Positions 55,881-64,000 of a stretch of 64,000 bases of DNA are shown piece after piece (position 1 is the stretch's first letter; each line of letters begins with the position of its first letter). Source of the DNA: Chlorokybus atmophyticus (lineage: Eukaryota; Streptophyta; Chlorokybophyceae; Chlorokybales; Chlorokybaceae); NCBI GenBank assembly GCA_009103225.1, contig RHPI01001715.1:655042-719041 (forward strand), read 5' to 3'. A model generated the notes under the pieces. That model was not told where the DNA came from. It ran no database searches and saw only the letters and a list, made by a program, of their open reading frames with translations. A program made the translations under genes and the position numbers.

Positions 55881-56829
55881 ATTTTTACTGCAGGCACTGC
55901 ATGCTTTTGTGCTTCTGTCCAGGTTGATAATTAGTGTAGGTTTGCGGCATTGATTGACAGGCAAAGACCAAGAACAGTTGTTTTGATTGATTGCACCAGC
56001 GCGTAAGCAGATCTGGTATTTGCGTGACAACATCTGTTTTGTCCTGTAAATGATGAGAGCAGCAAGTGCATTGCTTTATACTATCAGTGACATGACCAAG
56101 TTGCTTTCTCCTACCTGATTGCTGAGTGCTGACATTGGAGGTTGCTTCAAGCACTCGCATAGTCAGCAGGCAATCTTGGGCCCTGCTCCATTCTTATTCA
56201 ATACTGGCATGCATGTAAGCTGCGCTGCAGACCGAGATGTGCTGCAGCCTTTGGGGTCCACACTCCAGCAAGCGATGTGTGCCGTGAATGCCACAATTGG
56301 GAAGATGTAAAGATAGACATGTTTATCATTGTCGCTATGTGCCAGCCCATATGCGTGTTGATGCAGTGGCGATGCATAACAGCATAAGAGCATGTCAATG
56401 CATGGACTCAGTAGTGGCATCATCACCCGGAGGCCCAGACATCTCTCCGGCAGTATATACAGATGAACGCCGCCTGCCTACTGCCATGTTACAGAGCTGC
56501 TTGACGGGTAAACATTGGTGCAGTGGATAGACCATCCAGCCACAACTGCGGACAGGCCAAGGCCATTGCAAACAGTTTCAAGGTTCAAGCTGATAAAGAC
56601 AGACCAGCTTATCTCCTTTACCAGTGGTTCGTGTACAACAAAAGCCTACCCCAACCAAGGAACTCCCTGGCTACACAGAGAACAGCAACCTGTCCTTATC
56701 CTGACAACCACCTGCTGTACCTACATGCCCAACTGACCCGTACAGGCCTAGAATCAACACTAAGTGCCAACGTGTGTATATGTATGTCTCTATGCGCGTG
56801 TGAATCAACATACAACTAACCGCCGTATG
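55881..56829. other. Intergenic region between convergent genes
   Basis: About 0.95 kb between the PGM and sulfotransferase stop codons; no gene seen. A TGTAA word at 56047 could serve as an algal polyadenylation signal for PGM. Confidence 0.5.
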
Positions 56830-59221
56830 TTACTGAGCCGCAGACTGCATCAAGATCTTGTAGTCGCGCTCAGCGAACTCTGGCACGGGCTGGTCCGGGT
56901 ACAGCTGGAGGAGGAGAGTGCGCAGCTGGACATTGAACGGCCGGTAAAAGTCCTCAAGCAGCTGCCCGGTCTCCGGCAGGTAGCTCTCCTGGTTCGGGCA
57001 CTCGTTCTTGTGCGTCGTTGCATCGTTCAAGTGCTCCTCCGGCAGCGCGCCTGGCCTCAAGTCCATACCCAAGTGATCAAAAACCTGTGGACAACTTGTT
57101 AGTTGCAAACAAGAGCCAGGAGAGTCGCTACACAACTTGCATTAGAGCTGCATGAAAGCAAGCTTAAGTATTGCAGCACCAAGCAGCAAACCACAAGATA
57201 CCCGATAAGATTACATGGGGGCCGAGGCACAGCTGAGCAGTTACATGCGCATGCTTTCACCTGCTGAACAGCTTGTCGAGGGTCTTCCTTGATGGCGGCA
57301 AAATCAAGAACCAGCATGGAGTCGGCGGAGAAGTAGCTTAGCCACACGGCCAAACCCGCCACGTACCAGTTGCGGATCGGCACTGATCCTTGGCATGCCA
57401 GGTATATCTGTACATTGCGTGGTTGAATTAGGGACGAGTCAACTGTTGGTTTGGGTTAGGGTTGGGGGAGATTTGCATTTGTGTGCAAGTCACCACTGAC
57501 CAACATGCACGCGTACTAGTACACTGTGTACATGGCGCATATACATGTAGGTCGCTTGCACTGCATGTGAACACACGCTGCATTCATGTGTAACAACATG
57601 TGTGACAACAGAACATTGCACCGCCAATGCTATTGCATGAGTACAGGAGGCATCCACCAGGTTGTAACCAACATTTGGTGGATCCTACCAGCAATCATGC
57701 CATAGCATGCGCGAACAGCAGATCTGGCATGGTTGTTGCATGCCAGATCCACATTGCCAGATGTTTTGATTGCAAGCTTCCTACCCGGCGGATGTCACCC
57801 AGCTTGTCGGCATATTCCAAGCACTCCCTCGCGCGCTTCACTTGATAGGGCACCCACTCGTCAAAACTGACATTGCATGGGATGCGGTCATGTCTGCCAA
57901 CCAACACACAAAATATGACATCAACTCCCGCTCTTCACACCCTAGGAATCACACCACAACGCACATGCTCGCTCGCGTGCTGACCTGCCCAAGTGATTGA
58001 ACCAGCTGAACAGCTGTGCGGTGGGGTCGCGCAAGCTCACGATGAACTTGAGCTTGCGCGCCAGCTCCGGCCCATACATCTGCGCGATGTGCGCCGCGCC
58101 AGACTCTGCATGCAGCATGTAGTCGGGACTCGCATCCACAATGTATTGCAGCGCCTGAACAGGTACAGCAATATGTCAAGCGCTGTCAAATGCAACAACC
58201 AAGTTGACACGAGTGACAAGACGGTTTGTACCCCATTGTCGGCCATGCTGCATTCTGGGAACAGCTTTCTGTACAAGTGCAGGCGTTCAATGGGGTTTGA
58301 GAAGAGGTCCTGAGGCCTCCCAAAGAATTGCTGCTCCTTTGGGTACGACCACACACGCCCGTGGCCAGTAATTTCACTGCAGACAGTACAATGCCCATGA
58401 CAAGTCAGCATTGATTCAACCAATGTGACATTGTAGACAACGCTTAAGTCAGTGCATTCTAGTGAGATGTTAGCAACAAGTAAGCACTTACTTGACAAGG
58501 TAACCCCAGATGGTGGTGGTGGCAGCCTGCCATGTGCAACAGAAAGTCAATTACCAACTCAAGTTTCAACCATACATAAGCTCCGTTTTGAACATGCGTG
58601 CCTTTGGAACTCCTATCACGAATGCTTGGGGCAGCAATCGCCCACCACTGCAAATCAGAGGGACGGTTGTAGCGCCTTCCTTCTGCGGGAGCGGGTATGC
58701 TCGATCGGCTTCGGGGAGCCCTGCCAGCAAGAAGTAAGCTTGAGCTATGGCGTGATGGCATTACGTTGAACCACCACCCAACACCCATGCCTGCGCGTCA
58801 TGCCTTGCAAGGTCAAACAGTTCCACCTGAGTGTCGTCCTTGCAAGATAACAACATTCATGTTACACAGTTGCACACATGCTCATGCATACACGCATGCA
58901 CACACATTTGTGCACACTCACATGCACGCCTACGCGCTTGAGCACATGCACTTGTACATGCAGGCATATTCATGAAAAGGTGCAACAGGTACCTGGATCG
59001 GCGGCGGTAACAGGGGTGCCAGCATTCCTAGTCGCTAGGATCTGAATGCGCTGCAACCTCTGGACATGCCATGCGGCGTGAGACCACCGATTGACTGTGC
59101 CGTCTGTCCGGTTGTACTGGAACAACCTCGCCGGTGAGGAGGAGCTGAAGCTGTCGTCCGCAGCAACTGCACAGACCACGAGTAACAGCAGCAGCAGGAG
59201 CCGCCAAAGGAGCACAGTCAT
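56830..59221 (-). CDS. Sulfotransferase family protein, type II membrane or secreted
   Basis: Eight exons join in frame: 59221-58993, 58720-58602, 58526-58492, 58376-58232, 58154-57985, 57893-57785, 57407-57261 and 57084-56830, 402 residues. The start MTVLLWRLLLLLLLVVCAVA is a signal peptide or signal anchor. The PAPS 5'-phosphosulfate loop is VIGVPKAATTTIWGYLV, formed across the exon 2/3 junction; the 3'-phosphate motif is VSLRDPTAQLFSWFNHLGR. Other carbohydrate-sulfotransferase-like blocks are LFSNPIERLHLYRKLFP and the late segment IYLACQGSVPIRNWY. A Golgi enzyme transferring sulfate from PAPS to a glycan is the likely role; the acceptor is unknown. Intron 2 needs a GC donor (GCACGC) to give the P-loop; the alternative GT donor would insert about ten residues. 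Confidence 0.87.
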
Positions 59222-60109
59222 TGTCCTGCTGCTCGTGCTCCTACTGCTTGTCCTCCTCCAACTGCTAATTGTTGATTTTTCTCAGACTTAGGCTGCTCCT
59301 AAGCTGGCACAGGCACAGAGCATGTCACGCGCTTCGTCCGTATCCTCGTGGTCGTCCAACACAGGCGAGCATGTCATGACAAGGAAACCCACAAAACAAC
59401 GGCAAAACAAACCATGACGACACTGACATGACATGCTGCTTCTCACTTTCTTACAGCCAGCGCAGCGCACCAGCAAAAAGCTGTCAGTGCACTGTCCTGC
59501 CCGTAAGCTCCAGCCAACAAACCAACAGCAGCACTTTCCCTCATCCACCCCGCCGCCTCTGCGGCCTCAGCCACCGCCGCCGTCACCACTGGCAACGCCT
59601 GACTACTGACCTACGCTCACCCACAGCGGAACGTGCGCCCGCACGCCTGTCAGCAAGCGCAGCAGCGCCACCAGTAAAACTCATGGACTACACGACGTTA
59701 CACTCACTGTAACTGCGTTACGATACAAACGGGGGGTGGGGTCAAACGCGGTCGGACTAACCGCTGTTAACAGGCAATTTGCCGCGTTGCTTCCTTGGTC
59801 AAGCGCGTTTACGGTCGGACGGAGACTGAAGAGCACGAACGTGGTTGCCCGGGAAGATGGTGAATGAGGAGTCTTCAGTTCGCTGATTGATGCTGAGGAG
59901 CGGAAGTCTTGCGCCGCAGAAGTTGCACGCAAATTCAATTTTGTGTTTGGCAGTTGAAACCTATGAGAAAAGGGCGCGTAATCGCTCCGGGTTGAGGACG
60001 ACACCCGCCGCTGTGCCAGGATTGCACAAACTGCAAGTCAACTGGGCCAGGAGCGTTAACTGCGAGCAACATACCAGAACGTTCAGTGCCAGGAAAGCCA
60101 CTGGTACAA
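59222..60109. other. Intergenic region
   Basis: About 0.9 kb upstream of the sulfotransferase gene; short frames without domains. Confidence 0.5.
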
Positions 60110-61197
60110 TCTAACCTCGATAAGTGCATACCATCGGGAACGGGCATATGTATGCACTTATCGCGTTTATGCATCCTTTTTATGTGCATAGATTATGCAC
60201 CCGCTTTAAGTGCATACATTATGCACTTGAGCTTGGCATAAATGCATAATTTATGCACTTGTTCAATAAACTTAACCCTGAGTTACGTTGTAACGTGTAC
60301 GACCGTAACTATAATACATTGTAAATTTAATGCATCTGTAACTCAAGCATAATCTACCTTGATAAGTGCATAGACACTCCAGATGTGCCGGTGCGCGTGC
60401 CTTGTCACTTGTGAATTGATCCCATCAACAACCCTCTCACCAAGACACGGTATTCACCGGAACCTTGCCCCCTCTGCCAAGCACACACGCGCGCCGCGCC
60501 ACTCGCGTACGCACGCGTATGCGCTCGAAGCTACACACCAACTTGTGTAGCGCCTTAGATCGTCACACAAGCAAGCACACACCAGTGGACACACGCTAAC
60601 AACCCCTGGTAGCCACCACCAAGCTTGCACACCAGAAACTAGGGAGCTAAAGGTTGTATTGCAAATTGTAGAATGTCACCTTTATACCTACCAGTCTGCA
60701 AATGCTACTGTTTAGACGATTGTAGCGCTAGACGGAACTAGAAGCTAGGATATTCTTGCAGAATCTTGTAGTACACTTCTAGACCTTTCCGATGCACCAA
60801 AGATCTTTTGATTTGCTGCTTATATGGTCAAGTTACTACTTGGCGCCAGGCCCTTCCAGAAATCTGGTCGAGCCCTTCTCGACTGGCCCTCCCGGAGTCC
60901 GTTATTTGGCGACTTCCCTGTGCCGGTCGATATCTGCGGCAGACTCGCAACTCGCCGATATCCGCCACAAGTCATGAAAAACATGATACCTCACAAATAA
61001 GGCCTAAAATGGCCATAAGTATCACGAAGTTTGGCCTTGACTGTTACACCAAAGGTTATGCATCTCATAGAATGCGCTTACCAGTAAAAGCATATGCTCT
61101 TAACGCACAGGTCGTCCCCCAGAAGACGTCAGTAATGGCCGAATATATGCATTAAACGCGGATATGCACTGTCGGATATGCACTTATCGAGGTTAGA
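60110..61197. mobile_element. Terminal-inverted-repeat element (MITE-like), 1.09 kb
   Basis: The left end TCTAACCTCGATAAGTGCAT and the right end ATGCACTTATCGAGGTTAGA are exact inverted repeats of 21 bp. Beyond them, imperfect symmetry continues (GCGTTTATGCAT at ~60165 against ATGCATTAAACGC at ~61147). The left 250 bp is full of AGTGCATA/TATGCACT words; a further partial end (ACCTTGATAAGTGCATAGAC) lies at 60356. The interior contains copy B of the ~620-bp repeat. There is no transposase frame, so it would be non-autonomous. No clear target-site duplication is seen. Confidence 0.72.
60424..61044 (-). repeat. ~620-bp interspersed repeat, copy B (inverted relative to copy A)
   Basis: Reverse complement of 41011-41640 at roughly 90% by eye, from ATCAACAACCCTCTC to TTTGGCCTTGAC. 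Nested inside the terminal-inverted-repeat element. Confidence 0.88.
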
Positions 61198-61209
61198 CTG
61201 TAGGCCTAA

Positions 61210-61325
61210 TGCCAGCGACTTTACCGGTACACGCGTCCAAGTTTAGGCAGCAAGTTGCGCTTGCCAGGCGCAAGCCAGCCATTAGGAGCACGTTCTCTGT
61301 GACTTCCACCAAAAATTTCCCAACC
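61210..61325 (+). other. Possible first coding exon, 39 residues
   Basis: ATG at 61210 opens a frame ending at a strong donor (GTAAGT, about 61326). The peptide (MPATLPVHASKFRQQVALAR, then RKPAIRSTFSVTST) is basic and Ser/Thr-rich like an organelle presequence. I could not chain a convincing second exon; the hydrophobic frame at 61893-62219 is a candidate. Weak. Confidence 0.22.
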
Positions 61326-61526
61326 GTAAGTGAGAGTTAGGAGAGGTTTGATAATATTCCATTAGCAGCTGTCAGAAGGGTGCTTCTGCTCGATATACCA
61401 TATCGGATATAGTGCAACAGTTGTCGTTATCAGCTACATAATTTATATGTATCAAACAATTTATACTTTAGGACGAGCATTATTAAGAGTACATTTGTTG
61501 AAATGGTGAATGCGGCTGAATGGGCG

Positions 61527-61528
<2 letters not shown>

Positions 61529-61569
<41 letters not shown>
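61529..61569 (+). repeat. (AC)n microsatellite
   Basis: About twenty uninterrupted CA dinucleotides. Confidence 0.97.
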
Positions 61570-61573
<4 letters not shown>

Positions 61574-61892
61574 CACGAGGTGACCTTTCGCTGGCTGGCG
61601 ATCATCGGTTTACTGTATAATTCGCCGAAAATCTACGTGAACGCGTCACGTCACTCCCATTGCGACGCAACGTGTGGACGTGTGAATTCAGTTGACACGA
61701 TGTCGTCAAATATGCGACCATGTTGTGTTACGTCGCGTGATCGAACACTTTTACAATCGCTGCTACTCAACTTTGGTACATGCAGTGAACTTGGTCGTGT
61801 GACGCTCGGCCGATGACTATAATCCAGCGACATTGGATTTGTCGTCATTGGATGCCGTCGATGGCCGTGTATTACTATCGATAATCCCCCCA

Positions 61893-62219
61893 ATGTTGCT
61901 CATGTTACCTATCGTCGTTGTTGCTGTTATTAATTTGCGCAGGTGTTGCTCGGAGCCGTATCATGGATGTTACATGGTGTGTATTGAGATTGGTGTACTT
62001 TGCAAGGTAGGACTACAGATGCTGCCTGGGCAAAGCTCGTGGAGTCTGTGCTTTTTTATAGCGGGTGGTGCCTATCTGACTTTTGAGATGCTGCGTGTAA
62101 AGCCATTGATGCCATTGAGTGTGCACCTGACACCCTTTCCAATCACGAGCAGGCTTGAATATTTATGGTTGAGGCCAGTGGTTGTGTACGTGATCATCAG
62201 AGTACATTATGTCAGTTAA
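61893..62219 (+). other. Hydrophobic ORF, 108 residues
   Basis: From the first in-frame ATG (61893) the frame reads MLLMLPIVVVAVINLRRCC, then MVCIEIGVLCKVGLQML, SLCFFIAGGAYLTFEML and VVVYVIIRVHYVS, stopping at 62219. Three to four hydrophobic stretches could be membrane segments, but I know no family and nothing else supports it as a gene. An internal acceptor-like GCGCAG near 61941 means it may be only part of an exon. Confidence 0.25.
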
Positions 62220-64000
62220 AGCGAATGGTTGTCCCTGAAGGAGTCCGTGGCAATATTTTTCCCCTGCCGGCCGACCTAATATTGGCAACGGCCGTGCACC
62301 TAAGAGTACTTAATTAAACTGTCGTAGCTCAGTCCACTTGTAATCTCGATACAAGGACCTGGGTATAACGGCCGTCCCCGGCCGTTTGCACAAAGCGACT
62401 GACTTGGGCGGACAGGTACCTGTTAGTTACATACCCGTTAGGCAAAAGGGACTTAACCGGTACCTGTTAGTTAAGTACAGTCAATGTACCGGTGACTGTA
62501 CACTAACTCAGTGTGACTAACAGGTACCTCATGGTACCTTTTCCCTACCAACCGTTATTGATAGGTACGTCCAAAGGTACCTGTGGGTACCGTTTTCGGT
62601 CATGATTAGATACTCACATGCGTGACAAGCAAGACGGCGACTTAAATATAAAATATAACAATATCTATTGCAAGTGATAAAAGCACTACAATGTATGCAC
62701 AATCTGAACTACCTATTGTGAGCTTCTACTACCATTACTACTACCCTAGTCTAAGGCCTTAATAGAAACCGGCGCTCCTGCACCGCGCTCCACTTCCGCC
62801 ATCGCTCCTTATCCACCGCCGCTCCTGCAAAGCACAAGGCAATTAACCAAGCGCAGTCAACAGCAATATACACAACCTTCACACTCGCATGCTGTCGCTT
62901 ACCATACCGCCGCCGCCGCCGCCGCCGCTGCCGCCGCTGCCGCCGCTGACCTGTTCAACACTTCAAGCCGTTGAGCGTTTGTCGGTGTCATAAGGCATGA
63001 TGTGTTTATCTATTATCATCGTGGACATGCGCGTAATATGTACGCATAAAGTATGACAAGTGTGATGATACCAGAATTGCATGTGTGTACATTTCAATTA
63101 CGCATATATGCAATTAAATGCTGATTGTTGCAACATCATCAGGATTGCATGTGATGTATATGAGCAACACATCATTGTGTTGTGTTGCGGATGCATAAGT
63201 TGTGCCGCATAATTGATAACATTGTGATAATGTTATCCGTTGGCAAACCTCAATTACTTGCGTATGCTGTATGTTCGAACACAATGTGAAATAAACCGTA
63301 ATCCGGCGTATAACTACCATTAAACACATACATTACGATCCAAAACCAAATATGAATCTCAGAGTAGTTTCATTTGTAATTGTAAGGCATTGTGTTACAA
63401 GCTATAAAAAAGTAGAGACTAAGCATTTTTTTAACTTTTACGTTCATGATAGAAAAAGGTTAAAACTAATATTATTATTTGTGAACGTGAGTGTGGGTTG
63501 TAATGTATATGTCAGTATACTATGCACACAATTGTGCATGTGTACATTGCGCATGTATATCTGCGCATAGTGTTATATAGCACTTTGCATGCTAGTATGT
63601 ATAATGAAAAATTGCTAAATGCAGTGGTTACGTGCATTATATTATTTGTAATGCAATTATTAAATGTAAGTACTATACTTTAAATCACATGTACCAATAC
63701 TATTTGTATCAATCTTTGCTTAGTGCATATCATTATGATCATGCCCTTATGCGGTCAAGCATGCACCCACCCACTTCATGCATCATCAATGGTGCATGCA
63801 TCATGCTTGTGCATTGCTAGCATTGTGTATGGCACAACAATATAATGTGCTAATCTTGTAAACACACGCATGCGGTACATCCCGTAAACATCAATCATGA
63901 CCTTAAGCAAGAATGATGTGATACTTGTAAGCTTCATTATGACAATTAAAATATAATATATATATAATATATATATATTATATATATATAATATATATAT
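62220..64000. other. Gene-poor right end
   Basis: Apart from the GGTACC cluster, a (GCC)n run at 62910-62950 and AT-rich DNA, no gene is visible. The last ~55 bases are a TA/ATA microsatellite (63947-64000) that probably continues past the window. Confidence 0.55.
62415..62590. repeat. Cluster of GGTACC-centred inverted repeats
   Basis: GGTACC occurs six times in about 175 bases. GGTACCTGTTAGT (62459) pairs with ACTAACAGGTACC (62516), and inside these GTACAGTCA pairs with TGACTGTAC, so the segment can fold into a nested hairpin. Confidence 0.7.

Noticed and set aside
62318-62380. tRNA-like A-box sequence (CGTAGCTCAGT)
   Set aside because: No B box or cloverleaf pairing follows at the right distance.

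Overview
This is a eukaryotic nuclear window from the green lineage, most likely a chlorophyte alga. It has intron-rich genes with short introns on both strands. The proteins include plastid-targeted HemB, a plant-like complex I subunit and a plant-type conserved beta-propeller protein. The retroelements also fit: a Penelope-like element with an N-terminal GIY-YIG domain (Chlamys type) and a DIRS/kangaroo-type element. There are no bacterial operon features. I assembled exons by hand from reading frame, splice sites and family conservation; species and expression cannot be told from the sequence.

Layout. 1-1183 (+): last exon of an EamA/DMT-like membrane protein with a long Ala-rich tail. 3729-5394 (-): PHD finger plus SAP30-like protein. 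6198-7785 (+): SDHB. 8611-10955 (+): NUP50-like nucleoporin. 14857-16525 (+): RING-CH protein. 17999-19081 (-): SSU72 phosphatase, with an intron carrying U12-type signals. 19905-20292 (+): complex I PDSW/NDUFB10. 23474-26226 (+): UDP-glucose 4-epimerase. 26398-30188: permuted Penelope-like element with an intact 953-codon ORF (-). 31074-33327 (-): conserved beta-propeller-like protein. 34050-34737 (+): Cys-form SelM/Sep15 protein. About 36500-41000: decayed DIRS-like element with an inverted tyrosine recombinase. 42993-47101 (+): unrecognised 12-exon gene. 48395-51504 (-): HEMB. 52416-55880 (+): phosphoglucomutase. 56830-59221 (-): sulfotransferase. 60110-61197: terminal-inverted-repeat element. 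The remainder is AT-richer, repeat-rich DNA running into an AT microsatellite at the right edge.

The genes are unrelated housekeeping functions and do not form a pathway cluster: mitochondrial respiration (SDHB, PDSW), nuclear pore and chromatin/RNAPII control (NUP50, PHD-SAP30, SSU72), sugar-nucleotide metabolism (GALE, PGM), tetrapyrrole synthesis (HEMB) and secretory-pathway functions (sulfotransferase, SelM-like). SSU72/PDSW and HEMB/PGM are head-to-head pairs that could share upstream regions.

The observations most worth following up are the U12-type intron, the Penelope-like element flanked by a 32-bp duplication, the DIRS element with its opposed recombinase, a 274-nt near-perfect hairpin at 41.7-42.0 kb, a 52-nt palindrome inside SDHB intron 1, and a roughly 620-bp repeat present twice in opposite orientation.
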